Program-made: the position numbers and the translations under genes
Part shown: positions 10,201-19,887 of the stretch, in pieces
Layout of the letters: the number at the start of each line of letters is the position of its first letter
How positions within the stretch are numbered: the first letter of the stretch is position 1
The notes under the pieces: model-generated
Database searches by the model: none
What the model was told of the DNA's origin: nothing
The model's input: the letters and a program-made list of their open reading frames with translations, nothing else
Assembly: GCF_028769735.1 (NCBI RefSeq)
Contig: NC_088178.1
Span: 744,001 to 808,000 of the forward strand
Source of the DNA: Zonotrichia leucophrys gambelii
Taxonomy: Eukaryota; Chordata; Aves; Passeriformes; Passerellidae
Length of the DNA: 64,000 nucleotides
Reading direction: 5' to 3'

Positions 10201-13200
10201 GACTCCCGAGAGCACCCCAAGCAAGCACACGAGAGATGGAATTTGGGGACTCGCATGGGTTGGAAGAAACTCCAAATCCACGTCCTGCTGATGACACACA
10301 GGCTGTAGAACCAGACCCAGGCAGGAGCAGACAGCAGGGCCAAGGGATGCCCCACCAGGGCCTGGGTCTGGCCTGCCTGCCCAAAGTTGCCAGGGCTATT
10401 CCCTGCTGGCTCCAAGCCCAGGGGCAGGGAGGGCCTGTGTCTCCCCAGCCCCTCACAGAAGGCAGCACACGAGGAAGGGGCCAGAGCTGCCCTCCTTTTT
10501 CTCTGCAGCCCTCATCTGTCTCTAGGAGCAGAGAACCAGCTGCAGGGTGAGGGACTCCCCAAAACCAGGGGAATACGGATGTCCCAGCACCCCAGTGCCG
10601 TGGGGCTGTTGCAGGAGCCCCGCATCCCCCCAGCCCTCCAGCAGGAAGGTTCCTCCGCGGGTGACCAGGGCGGGAAACCGAGCGTGATGGGCTGAAAGCC
10701 GAGCCGGGGGCTCGGGGCCAAGGAGCCGCTGGGCCGTGTCACGGTGGATGCACACACAGCCCGGCCGGGCTGCGCTCCCCCGGTCCGACCCAGCGCCGCC
10801 ACGGGCACAAAGCAGGGAGGAAGCTCCCGGCGGATGTTTTCCACAGGCCATGGCAATTATAGCAGGCCACAGCCCCCACCAGCTCCTTCCTGCTCCCGCC
10901 ATACAAAACGCTCCCCCAATGACCCCCCCTGCCTCAAAATAACATTTCAGCAGATGGAAATCCTGGCTCCTCCCTGCCAGATGCACCCCCCTGCCGATGC
11001 ATCCCTGAGGCACGCAGGGCCAGAGGGATCCCAGCGGGGCACGGGTAGGAGGGAGGGGAGAGCACCCGGAGCACCCCGGGCACAGGGACAGCCCGGGAAC
11101 CACGGGGGCTGCCCTCGCCTCCGCATGGAAATGATGGAAATGCCGCCCAGGGGCCGCTCGGGCATCCTCTGGCTGCAAACAAGGATTCCCGGGGGATGCA
11201 TCCGGCACCGGCACAGCCGGGATGGCTCTCCAGAAGGCATTGTTTGCGCCGAGCAGAGGAAGCAGCTTGGAGCCGCTCCGGCCCATTTCCAGGGCAGCAG
11301 CCTGCGGCCACACCATCCCATAAATCACCGCGGAGGGAAGGGACCAGCGCCCAGATTTCCTGTCACTCGGCCACAGCTGCTCCGCTGTTGCATCAGCTCC
11401 AGAGGAAAAGGCTCTGGCCACATCCTCCTGCTCAGGGCAGCCCTGCTCTCACCCGGGGCCCTGCACAGCCGGGGCCGTGCCCAGCTCCGAGCAGGGGGCA
11501 CACGTGTCACTGCAGCCAGCCTCTGCCACCCATGGCCGTGCTGATCCCCCTGCTCTGCCCCCGAATGCCCCCTTGCACACTCAGCCCTGCAGCCAGGCCA
11601 ATCTAAACCAGCTGGGCAGGGTTAAGGGTGCCTGACTGCAGGAATTTGGCCTCTGCCACATGTGTCTGGCTTGGGGTTTGCCAGCCCTGTGTGGGTGGGC
11701 ATGGGGTGCCCATGGATGATGAACCCCCAGGAGAGGTGGAGGCACAGCTGGGGACACGTCTGGCTGCAGGACGTGCAGGCTGTGGGGTGGGTTTGCTCTG
11801 TGCAGGCTGTGGGGTGAGGTGGGTTTGCCCTGTGCAGGGGATGCAGCCCACGCTGTGAGGGACACCAGAGGCCAGGAGCAGGCAAGCAGCCGAGGGGGCT
11901 GTCAAGGCACACTGATCCCATGGCTCCACAGCAGCCCCGCCCCACAGACAACGCGGCTCAGCCCTTAATTACCCATCGTGCCCAGACAAAGCAGCCGGCA
12001 CAGGCCAGAGGTGGGTGCATCTTCTCAGGTGGGAAGAGAGCATCCCTCCTCCCAGTTTCTGTGCCGCCGGCCCCAGGCCCTCGCACAGGTATTTCCACAG
12101 CCTGACGTCAGTGCTGCTCCCAGGCGGAGCCTTGTTTCACCGAAAGGAGCCGCAACTGCGTCTCTGCAAGGGCTGGGCTGTGCCCCATCCATCCACCGCA
12201 GCCCTGGCAGGGCACGGGGGAGGGCTGGCAGTAAGGATGGCAAATCCCCACAGGGATCCAGAGACCGGCATCCCTAGCAGAGAGGGATGCTGTCAGACTG
12301 ACTGTAGATTCACTTCAGAGCAGTTGCAGACACAAAGGAATGGAGAAAGGAAAGTGCAAGGAAAGGAGCCTGGTAGATGGCTGGAAACAAAGCCAAGAGC
12401 CATGAGCCAGCAGCCTCATCCCTTCCCCAGTTCCTCACACAGTGGCCAGGAGATGGAAAAGGTGGAAGGACAGGTTGAGGATTTTCTGCCCTTGCCATGC
12501 CAGGCCATATCCTAGGCATGCTGCCCTGCCCAGTGTCTGCAGTGCCCTCCCGTGCCCCCAGCCCTGGCACAGCCTTGGCACAGCTCCTCTCCCCCATCCC
12601 CAGCCGGTGCTGACACTCACACCGCACCCTGATTTGTGGCCAAACATATATATTTAGCTTCCCTGCAGCAAGGCAAGGCAAGGCAGCCCTCCAGCTCGCT
12701 GGGCTCCCTCCAAGTGTGCAACAAAGCCAGCTCAGTACAGCCTTGCCATGGAGCACAGCCGGGGGAACAGGGAATATCCTGAGGGGCTCCCACTTCCAGC
12801 CAAGGGGAGAGACAAGGGCTTGAGCCCCCTTGTAGCTGAGCCACTCGGCTGCAAGAGAAGGTTGATTGATTTCCAGCCCCAGCCTTGGTGCTCAGCACTG
12901 CTCCCATCCCCTGCTGCTCCCTGCCTCTCCTCTGCCACAGCCTCACCTACTCCTGCTCTGGTTTGCAGGAGGTCCCTCACCATTTTCCACAGGGCTTCAT
13001 CAGGCAGCATCAGAATGGGATGTGTGTGAGGTTGGGCAGCAGCCTGGCTGTGTCTGTGCTGGGGGAGGATCAGCAATGTTTCCAGCCAGGGCTGAGCCCA
13101 AGGAATCAGCTGCTTTCCACAGGCATGGCAAGCAGGACCCCAGGGAGGGCAGGGGATGCAGATCACACTGCCCAGGGACGCCAGCACAACAATCAGAGGC

Positions 13201-16200
13201 CACCTGCAGCCCTGCCCTCGCCCAGCACACAGCCAGGGCACAGGCAGGCACACACCAACCACTCCCTGGGTAGCTGCTGGCTCAGAGCACACTGTTCCTT
13301 CCTTCTGCACTCTGAGATGTCATCTCTGGCAGGCAGTGCCGGGAGAATAAGACAGTTTCCTGGCCCGTTTCAGCAAGAGCAGGATTCTGGGACATGCTGG
13401 AGCAGCCAAGCTTGTCAAAGCACCCCTCCTGCCCCATGGCTCCTCACCTCTCCACCCTGCTGGCCCCCCACAGCTCCAAGCAGGGTTCGGCCCAGGGCTG
13501 AGGATGCTCAGGGGCCGCAGCACTGGTGGGACAGCTCTCCCCATCCTCATGCCAGGACCCATCTCCCACCATCACCTCCCTGGTAGCACCAGGGTCCTTG
13601 GCAGGAGCAATGGGCACCACCACAATCAGGAGTGGCAGCACGGCTCATGCTCCAGGCTCAGTGTTTGATTGCAACACTGCTGTGACAGATTTTCCATTAC
13701 TCCTTGCTTGGGCGTTCCTGCTCCGCCTTTCCCTGCCTTTCCTTTCCAGTCTCATCACCTCACCTCTCCCCATCCCCGTGCTCCTGCCAGGGAGAGAGGG
13801 AGGATGGGAACATGGGGATCTCTGTCTGCCTGGAAGCTGGGACACAGCTGCAGGACTCCATAATCCAGACACAAACAGAGTCACCCGGGACCAGCCCTGG
13901 GTTGCACAGGGCTGCCCCCAGCACCCACAGCCCTGGGGCAGCACCACCCTGCCAGGAGCCCCAGCAAAGCCCAGGACACAAGAGCAAGGGGACCCAGCCC
14001 TCACACTGCCCCGTTCCACACTCCCACAGACCATTTTCCATAGCCTGTGCTTTTTCCTGAGGGAAAAGCTAATGCTAATCAGCCTGTTCTTCAGCTTCCC
14101 ACAGAGGCATCCCTCCCATGGGCAGGGCTCTGCACAGGAGCAGGGAAGTGGAGCATCCTTAGTTACCACTCTGCAAGGTGCTCGCAGACCCGGCAGGAGG
14201 CAGTTCCCGAGGAGCCCATGCTGCAGGGCAGTGCCCACACGGCCTGGAGAGCCGCTTCCTTTGGTAGGGACGGCAGGAATGGGAATCCAGCCCTCCTGCC
14301 GCTCCTGCCCGGAGCCAAGCACAGCGGTTACTTATTAATTGCAGAGTGGCTTCTGCAGCTTGAATTTCGCCGGGCGGCCCCGGCGGTGCCGTGCTCGGCA
14401 GGGAGAGCAGCCCGGACCTGGCAGCACCCCGTGTGCCCCCGGTGTGCCCAGGCACCTGCTGCACGCTGGGCTCGGGCCTCCCTCATTTCCCAGCTGGATG
14501 TGTCCGTGTCCTCAGTGCCCCTCTGGAGAGCAGCTTTAAGCCTGGGGGCTGCTGAGTGACTCGCACCTGCTTTGGCGATGCCCCTTTGGGAAAAGACAGA
14601 GCAGCAGCGTCCCTCCAGCCCCCCAGCCCGGGCAGCGAGCTCCCCAAGAGCCGGAGCCGCCGCACGTGTGCTCGCTGCATCCCTGGGGCTTGTGCCTGCC
14701 CCGTGCTGGGACGGGAAAACAGGAAACCCCCTGCTGCTCTGGGAAAAAAGGATGGGAGGCGGACACGCTTGGCCAGGGCTCCCGGTGACCCTGCAAAACT
14801 CATTTAAGGCTCAGCAATGCGAAAGGGAGCTGGGGAAATGTGTGGCTGTTTGGCTGCAGGATACTCCGGTTCCCCCGGAGCTTCCTGGCAGCAGTGAGAG
14901 CCCGAGGCCGGCCCCGAGCCCAGCGCTGCCACCTGCCCCGGGGACGGGACGGGAATGGCCCCGCTCCTCCTCTCAAACATCCAGCAGCCTCCCAAAGCAG
15001 GAAAGTTAGCCCCAGCCGTTCCTGGAAACAATGTCACAGACCTCAACCTCCTTTCAAAAATTTGAAAAAAAAAAAGGGGAGGAAAAAAGCCAAAAAAACT
15101 ATTTTTATATTTCCCCGTGCTTTTTAAAGGAAAAAAGCTCATTCTGTAGCTCAGGAAACGCCCACATCCTCCTGACTGCGCAGGGAGGAGCCCACTGGAT
15201 TTTTCCAGGGAGCATGAAGCAACAGGCACGCTGGAAATGAGTTTTCCATGGGTACCGGGAGTGCGGGCGCTGCGCGGGGCCGGGAGCGGGAGCTTCTCAC
15301 ACATGACCGGGGCTGCAATCCCAGGCATTCGGGCAGCCCGAGCTGCCAGCGCTCATTCAGCACGGCCAGGGAGGCTCCCGAACAAGCGGGGCTTTATGAA
15401 TCACCTCCCGCTAAGCTTCGGGCCGGCCCAGGAATTCAGGAGCGGCACCAAAGCCCGGGCGCGGAGCTCCCATGGCTTTCCCAGCGGAGCACGCCCGGGA
15501 TCCGCACCCCGGAAAGACGGCTCAGGATTTGCATGGAGCTTTCCTGCATTGAATAAACGGACTCAGGTTTATTCTTCCAGAGCCTGGGCGGTTCCTCAAG
15601 GGAAAGCTCAAGGCATCAACAGGGACGTGCTCCAGCCCATCTCGGCTGAGCACAGAGAAGGTTTTTGCTCCCGTTTGAGCTCAGCATCACCCCCTCTCCC
15701 CAGGCGTCCCTCAGGGGCAGCATTCCCTGCGGGAAGGTGTGGGATGGGGGCTGGCACTGCCCCGCTGCCAGGCACCTGCCTCCAGGGCAGGGAGCAGCAG
15801 AGCCCGGGACAGGGAGAGCAGCTGGGGCAGGGGGTACAGCCCTGTTCCCCCCCACACCACATCCTCAGGAGACCCACAAGTGCCCCAGGATATGGGGAGA
15901 GAAAAGAGCACGGACCCTGCTGGGAGCCGGTGCTTCTCCTGCTGGCACAGCCTGGCCGCCTGCTCGGGTCCCTGAGCCCAGCCCCGACCCCCCCACGCAG
16001 GGCAGGCTCATCCCTGGAGCCGGAGGAGCAGCTCTGTCCCCGGGTCAGTGCCCAGCTGGCTGGGGAGGCACTATTTTTTGCTTAAAAAGGAAAAGATTCA
16101 TACAAAGAAAGACATCCAAGGGGCCAAGCCCTTCCCACCCACACAAAAATAGGTTTATTTAAAGGAGGAAGACAGCAAATTCCTATTTCCCTGTGTTTAC

Positions 16201-17473
16201 TTGGAGATGGCCGGACAAGAATGAAAGCACCAATGCCTCCAATGCTCAAACATCATCAGGACCCTTTGGTATTTGTCCACCAAACAAACACACTGAGGCA
16301 ACAGGGGCTGGACCCCGGAGCAGGGGGGAGATGGGCAGGGAGGGCTGTAGGGAGGCAGCGCCAGGCCAGCTGCACCCCGCGGTCAGCTCGGGCTGGAGTC
16401 CTGCGTCCATCCCCAGGGCCATGCCGAGCTCACGGTGCGGGCCCGAGGTGCTCCCTCAGGGCAGGGTCCCCGCTGGCCTGGCACTGCCAGGGCTGGGGCA
16501 GCTCCTCGGGGGCACCAAGGCCGGGGAGGCTCAGCCGCTGCCCCAACCTCTCTGCGAGCCGAGCCGGGCCGGGCGGCGGCGCTCAGCCCGCGCTGCCTGA
16601 CCGGACACACGCCAGCCCCGCTTCCCAGAGATCCTGACCGGCCACAACCCCAGCAGGGCCCTCCGAGACCTGCGGGGACTCGCTGCTGCCCTAACCCAGC
16701 CCGGGCGTGCTGAGATGGACCTCCGAGCCCAGGAGCTGCCTTTGAAAAGGTCCCGTAGAAACCCCAAACCCTTCGTTAGCTCGCCCAGCTGGGAACAGCC
16801 CGCTGGGGGCTGGCTGCGCGGCCAGACAGGAGGGGTGAAGGGCACACCTGGGGCCAGGTTCGCAGGGAATCAAAGAAAGCGGCTGCCAGGAGGTTTTGTT
16901 TGCACCTGCCGCTGCCAACTTCCCCGCCCCAAGAGATCCTCCGGACCACGGGAGCCCCATCCCGGTACCGGCCGTGTCGGGTGGGCTGGGCTCCCCTGAC
17001 CCAAGGCAGCAGCACCTGGGGGCAGGAGCCAGCCCCTCTCAGCAGCCCAGGTGCGGCCACACAGCCCAGCCAGGGCTTCTCACCGCCTGTTCCCCAGCCC
17101 AGCAAGGCCGGCCTCACCCAGACCCTCTGTGCCCCAGGGCGGGCGGGCAGCACCCTCAGCACACGGGATGTGGAGCGGAGGGTCCGCTCCTCCTGCCCGG
17201 GGGGAGAAGGAGCCGCTGCCGGGCCGGACCCGGGTGAGCCCCGCGGGGATGCGGCGGAGCGGATACCGGGGCAGTACGTCCCAGTGGGGCAAAGGGGGTG
17301 GACCGGGGCTCGGGGAAGGAGAAGGCAGCGATGAGCGCCGGCTCTGGGCTGGGGGACCCCTTTGAGGTCCCGGGGATGCGTCTGGGCGCGGGGAAGGGGA
17401 TGCGGGGCCGGGCCCCGGGGATGCGCTCACCGAAGTACACGGTCTTGTCGCACTTGGGGCACTTGGATGCCAT
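4148..17473 (-). CDS. CRIP2: CRIP2, cysteine-rich protein 2 (two LIM domains), complete coding span of 8 exons
   Basis: Eight exons with GT-AG borders and compatible phases join to 627 nt, giving 208 residues plus TAG. This equals the usual length of vertebrate CRIP2. LIM1 zinc ligands are C5, C8, H26, C29, C32, C35, C53 and C57. LIM2 ligands are C126, C129, H147, C150, C153, C156, C174 and C178. Each LIM is followed by the Gly-rich G-x-G-S-Y-I-Y-D-K tail typical of CRP/CRIP proteins. A linker of about 60 residues with a basic/proline patch (K96-K112) joins them. LIM domains are protein-protein interaction modules. Family members act in heart, vessel and smooth-muscle development, with nuclear and cytoplasmic roles; that is family knowledge, not seen here. 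The start ATG has a strong context (G at -3, G at +4). LIM2 reads C-P-R-C-G-Q where I recall N-K in human. Identity is very secure; the span includes introns, and exons are listed separately. Confidence 0.96.
4216..4802 (-). other. CRIP2 intron 7
   Basis: 587 nt between exons 7 and 8. Mostly unique sequence with an AT-richer patch at about 4300-4600. No coding or RNA feature was recognised. Confidence 0.85.
4803..4860 (-). CDS. CRIP2: CRIP2 coding exon 7 (LIM2 second finger end)
   Basis: 58 nt, residues 168-186 plus one base, between acceptor CCACAG and donor AAGG|GTGAGT. It encodes [19 protein letters not shown] with zinc ligands C174 and C178. Confidence 0.95.
5113..5207 (-). CDS. CRIP2: CRIP2 coding exon 6 (LIM2 core)
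   Basis: 95 nt, residues 136-167, between acceptor CTCCAG and donor GAG|GTAAGG. It encodes [21 protein letters not shown] with zinc ligands H147, C150, C153 and C156, then G-G-H-A-E. It parallels exon 2. Confidence 0.95.
5208..5740 (-). other. CRIP2 intron 5
   Basis: 533 nt between exons 5 and 6. Its exon-5-proximal part is a perfect-phase 18-bp tandem array (listed separately). The rest is GC-rich unique sequence. Confidence 0.85.
5574..5714. repeat. 18-bp minisatellite in CRIP2 intron 5
   Basis: About 7.8 copies of GGGGCCATGCCACCCTGT-like units in exact 18-bp phase. The first two copies carry ATGATACCC variants. Because 18 is a multiple of three, all frames stay open with short peptide repeats, but the array is intronic. 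Confidence 0.95.
5741..5809 (-). CDS. CRIP2: CRIP2 coding exon 5 (start of LIM2)
   Basis: 69 nt, residues 113-135 plus one base, between acceptor TTCCAG and donor TTTG|GTAAGG. It encodes [13 protein letters not shown] and the first LIM2 knuckle C126-P-R-C129 followed by G-Q-R-V-Y-F. Confidence 0.95.
5986..6126 (-). CDS. CRIP2: CRIP2 coding exon 4 (Gly-rich tail of LIM1 and inter-LIM linker)
   Basis: 141 nt, residues 66-112, between acceptor CTGCAG and donor AAAG|GTGAGG. It encodes [14 protein letters not shown] and then a charged, proline-containing linker (E-E-R-K, P-P-K-G-P-S-K). This is the least conserved stretch of the family and the exon where species differ most. Confidence 0.94.
6127..6584 (-). 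other. CRIP2 intron 3
   Basis: 458 nt between exons 3 and 4. It contains a T/A tract at about 6319-6348 and a CCCT/CCTT pyrimidine tract at about 6369-6420. Confidence 0.85.
6319..6420. repeat. A/T tract and CCCTCC/CCTTCC pyrimidine tract
   Basis: T7 followed by an A run to about 6348, then repeated CTCC and CTTCC units. Simple-sequence DNA inside CRIP2 intron 3. Confidence 0.85.
6585..6642 (-). CDS. CRIP2: CRIP2 coding exon 3 (LIM1 second finger end)
   Basis: 58 nt, residues 47-65 plus one base, between acceptor CCCCAG and donor AAAG|GTATGT. It encodes [12 protein letters not shown], which supplies the last zinc ligands C53 and C57, and then F-G-P-K. It has the same length and phase as exon 7. 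Confidence 0.95.
6778..7152. repeat. 26-bp minisatellite in CRIP2 intron 2
   Basis: Fourteen full copies plus a partial one of GAGCACTCGGGGGTTTCACC + TGCATC, in strict 26-bp register from 6778. Variants are TTTTGCC versus TTTCACC/TTTCGCC and CATCG versus CATCA. The 78-bp super-period (3 x 26) accounts for the long open frames on the plus strand. Confidence 0.97.
7401..7460. promoter_or_regulatory. GATA/ETS motif cluster in CRIP2 intron 2
   Basis: Two CTATCG motifs (7401, 7413), a palindromic TGATTATCA (7426-7434, containing TGATAA on the minus strand), ACAGGAAGG (ETS core, 7434-7442) and CGATAAG (7454-7460) lie within 60 bp. Motif reading only; enhancer function is an inference. Confidence 0.35.
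7848..7854 (+). promoter_or_regulatory. Forkhead consensus GTAAACA in CRIP2 intron 2
   Basis: Exact GTAAACA, inside an AT-richer island surrounded by GC-rich DNA and about 140 bp from the CArG box. A single 7-mer is weak evidence by itself. Confidence 0.3.
7990..7999. promoter_or_regulatory. Perfect CArG box CCTTATATGG (SRF site) in CRIP2 intron 2
   Basis: The ten bases fit CC(A/T)6GG exactly. SRF-CArG control is established for the related CSRP smooth-muscle LIM genes. Its use in CRIP2 here is inference. Confidence 0.45.
8337..8350. promoter_or_regulatory. RFX X-box-like motif GTTGCCATGGAAAC
   Basis: Imperfect palindrome that fits the RFX-family X-box (GTTRCC-AT-GGYAAC) except at one base. 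The identical 14-mer occurs at 18009. Confidence 0.4.
8769..8863 (-). CDS. CRIP2: CRIP2 coding exon 2 (LIM1 core)
   Basis: 95 nt, residues 15-46, between acceptor CTGCAG and donor GAG|GTAAGA. It encodes the [12 protein letters not shown] block and the H26/C29/C32/C35 zinc ligands, ending in G-G-H-A-E. It has the same length and phase as exon 6, its LIM2 counterpart. Confidence 0.95.
9065..9132. repeat. Two-copy tandem duplication, about 35-bp unit
   Basis: The block ending in AACATTAACCCTGTCCCAGC occurs twice with small changes (CTATTAGGAAG versus CTATTAAGAAC before it). Confidence 0.85.
12103..12110. promoter_or_regulatory. Perfect CRE octamer TGACGTCA in CRIP2 intron 1
   Basis: Full palindromic CREB/ATF site. 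It contains a CpG retained in an intron outside the obvious island. Function not shown. Confidence 0.35.
16154..16159 (-). promoter_or_regulatory. Candidate intronic polyadenylation signal in CRIP2 intron 1
   Basis: The minus strand reads TTTAAATAAACC, followed about 7 nt later by TTTTTGTGTGGGTGGG, a typical GU-rich downstream element. It lies 1.27 kb after exon 1 on the coding strand in a local AT-richer patch. Confidence 0.4.
17431..17473 (-). CDS. CRIP2: CRIP2 coding exon 1 (start codon, first zinc knuckle)
   Basis: 43 nt. The ATG is at 17473-17471 and encodes [14 protein letters not shown] plus the first base of codon 15. The donor G|GTGAGC is at 17430. It carries the first CxxC pair of LIM1 (C5, C8) and sits inside the CpG island. 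The frame stays open upstream to another ATG at 17698, but homology supports the ATG used here. Confidence 0.95.
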
Positions 17474-17491
17474 GGCGGGAGAGCGGAGCCG

Positions 17492-17645
17492 AGCCGAGCC
17501 GTGCTGTGCCGAGCCGTGCTGTGATGTGCCGCGCCGTGCGCCCCGCTCCGCCCGGCCCCCGCCCACCGCCGCCCGGGGGGAGCCGGGGCGGGGCTGCCCG
17601 CCGAGCGGCGCCGGGCTCGGTACGGCTCGGCACGGCTCGGCACGG
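17492..17645. repeat. Inverted GC-rich repeat arrays in the CRIP2 5' leader region
   Basis: GAGCCGTGCTGTGCC-type repeats at 17492-17521 are complementary to GGCTCGGCAC repeats at 17614-17645. The 14-mer GTGCCGAGCCGTGC in the left arm pairs perfectly with the right arm. The intervening loop is about 95 nt. Confidence 0.7.
17585..17594. promoter_or_regulatory. GC box (Sp1-type) upstream of CRIP2 ATG
   Basis: GGGGCGGGGC, 112 bp before the start codon on the coding strand; it may lie in the 5'UTR or core promoter depending on the true start site. Confidence 0.45.
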
Positions 17646-18008
17646 CCCCGCTCCAGCCCAGCGCAGCAGGTGCCCGGCCCCGGCGGCGGAGAGAGCACCC
17701 CCTGCCCTGTCTCCCATCCTCAAAGGCTAAAATCGGGACACGAGTGCTCCCGACTTCCCTTGCCTGGGAAAAACCCTCCATAATAAACAGGTTGTAGTTG
17801 GGCGACGCGACTTGTGTGTTTTTACCGGCCCCAAAGGCACCGGCCGGGAGCCTCCCCGGCTGAGTCCGGGACATGAGTGGGGGGTGGCGGTCCCGGCCAG
17901 CATCCGCAGAGGGGCTCGGGCATCTCCCACCGCCCGTGCCCGCCCCAGCCCCGCTCGCTGCGCGGCTCCAGCGCCCGCGTCCCCCGGCTCCCGGCGCCAT
18001 TCCGCTCC

Positions 18009-18022
18009 GTTGCCATGGAAAC
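18009..18022. promoter_or_regulatory. RFX X-box-like motif GTTGCCATGGAAAC near CRIP2 promoter
   Basis: Same 14-mer as at 8337. It lies within the CpG island, about 540 bp upstream of the CRIP2 ATG. It fits the RFX half-site pair GTTGCC-AT-GGAAAC. Confidence 0.45.
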
Positions 18023-18170
18023 TCCCATCTCAAAAACCCCTCCGGCTGCGAAGGGATGCTCAGGGAGCCGTGAAACCACGGCGAGGATACCCGAGGAGCC
18101 AGGATGCCGTGGCGAGGCAGGGGAGCCCCTCTGTGCCCCGCGGCGGGGCTGTGGTGGGCGCAGGGCAGGG

Positions 18171-18217
18171 GGTGACAGAGGTGGTGACAGAGGTGGTGAT
18201 AGGGGTGGTGACAGGGG
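18171..18217. repeat. 12-bp tandem repeat (GGTGACAGAGGT)
   Basis: Four copies of GGTGACAGAGGT / GGTGATAGGGGT in exact register, within the CpG island upstream of CRIP2. Confidence 0.9.
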
Positions 18218-19887
18218 CGCAGGGCCCGCGGCTGGGGAGCTGCCGTGTTGGTAAACAGGACATCTGCCGCGCCGCCAGCGCAGCCCTGCATTATTCATCA
18301 GCGGCAGCCTGGCCCTGCTCCGCCGCCATTGTCACAGAATTCCTTTCCCTGCCGGCAGCTGCTGCAGCTGCCAAGCGCCCGCCTGGCCCCGGCCCCGGCG
18401 CAGCCTTGGGAAGGGAACCCGGGCTCCGGGAAGGGACACGGTGACCCTGCCGGCAGCACGGGGGCCGGGGGTGCCCCACAGCGGTTCCGCCACAGCCCCT
18501 GCGCCCCGCAGCGCTGGAAGGCCCAGGCACCCCTGTCACTCCCTGGCCAGCTGCTGCCACAACAATGCGTGGCTTTGTGGCCGCGGGGTCCCTGCGGGGC
18601 AGGTGGCAGCGCTGCCCCCACGGCCCCCGGAGGGGCTCAGCCCTGCGTGCCCCACCGCGGAGCCAGAGTGTCCCAGCCCGGGCCTGCAGCCACCGGGGAG
18701 GGCAGGAGCTGGGATTTGTGGAGCTTCTGATTTCCAGCAGAGCGGCTCCCCGCTTCAGAACAGCCCCAGAACACTCCTGTGGTCCCCCTGTGTACCCGGT
18801 GTGGCTGCAGCCCTAAAGCACCCCAGGGCAGCAGGCAGAGCCAGCACAGCATCCCTGTGCCTGCAGCAGGCTCACACACTGAGGGGACAGCCTGAAAAGG
18901 CTCTCCTGTCTAAATCCTTCCCATTGTGAGGGGGCCTCAGCTGGTGCTCCAGCCCTGGGGGCTGAGGGGTGCAAGAGGAGGAGGATGAAGGCTGCATTCA
19001 CCCTGTGGCCTGGTTGGGGAGGCCCCAGGAGAAAGCCTGGGCACCGCCACGCTGCAGAACCAGCACCCAGAAGGTGCCGGCCAAGGGCTTTTCACACATA
19101 GAGGCTGGGGGGAATTAAGACAAATCACCTAAAGGTGTGAATCCCTGCCTGCAAATGCGCTAAATCCCAAGCGGATATGCTGGTCAGGAGCAAAGTGGCT
19201 TTAGCTGGTAGTGTCTTAATCTGCCCCGATTTAGGCTGGGCATGCTCCTGCACGGAGGGCAGGGATGTGACAGGTGACTCGGGTGCCACAGGCAGAGCCA
19301 GCAGGGATGGCTGAGCTGCTGTGGGGACAGCACAGCCAGTGCCAGGGGGGACAGTCCCTGCCAAGGGGACACAGGATGCTGGCAGGGGGGTGGTGGCACG
19401 TGAGGGACACCCCCGACCCCGCTGTGCCTCTCCCCAGAGAGCACATTAATAATTTTCACCAAAGGATGCATTTTCCGTCAGAAACTGGAGGGGCCCGTCC
19501 CTGCCCGAGGGCTGAGCTGGAGTTTCCCTGGCAGCGGGTGACAAAGGCGCCTTTCAGCGGCCCCGGGAGGTCTCTGGCACGGGCCGTGCCCCCTGCAGCA
19601 GTGCCCGGGGGTGTCCCCGCCGAGGGGGCCGTGTCCCCAGTGGCGGGAGGTGACCCATTTTCCTGCAGCCCTCGGGATTTCCTGAGCTGCGGATGGCAGC
19701 AGCCTCCAGCCTGGGGCAGCCTCACCGCCCCGGGGCACTGCCCGTGCCTCAGTCCCCACTCCGGGGCTGTGCGGGGCCTTTCCCCGCCATAAAGCCAAGA
19801 TTTAACCCGGCCACTTCCCTCAGTGCTGCGGGGAGCGGAGCAGGAGCCACAATCCTGCAGTGTCCCCTCCTCGGCTGAAGTGAGCCC

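Larger units (their letters stand above)
8864..17430 (-). other. CRIP2 intron 1 (8.6 kb)
   Basis: Large GC-rich first intron. Contents noticed: a small tandem duplication (9065-9132), a CRE octamer (12103), a 33-bp duplication (about 11755-11840), poly(A)-rich sequence (15055-15110) and a possible intronic polyadenylation site (16154). No conserved coding block was found in any frame; open frames here look random for GC-rich DNA. Confidence 0.8.
17150..18480. promoter_or_regulatory. CpG island covering the CRIP2 promoter and exon 1
   Basis: Dense CpG dinucleotides and very high GC across exon 1, the presumed 5'UTR and about 1 kb upstream. GC boxes (Sp1-type) are visible at 17585-17594 (GGGGCGGGGC) and 17557-17564 (CCCCGCCC). 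No TATA box is seen at a sensible distance, consistent with a dispersed CpG-island start. Boundaries are by eye. Confidence 0.75.

Noticed and set aside
17080..18291. 403-codon minus-strand open frame across the CpG island
   Set aside because: GC-rich DNA rarely has stop codons. The frame has no conserved motif, runs through the CRIP2 exon 1 region in a different frame and is low-complexity Pro/Ala/Arg.
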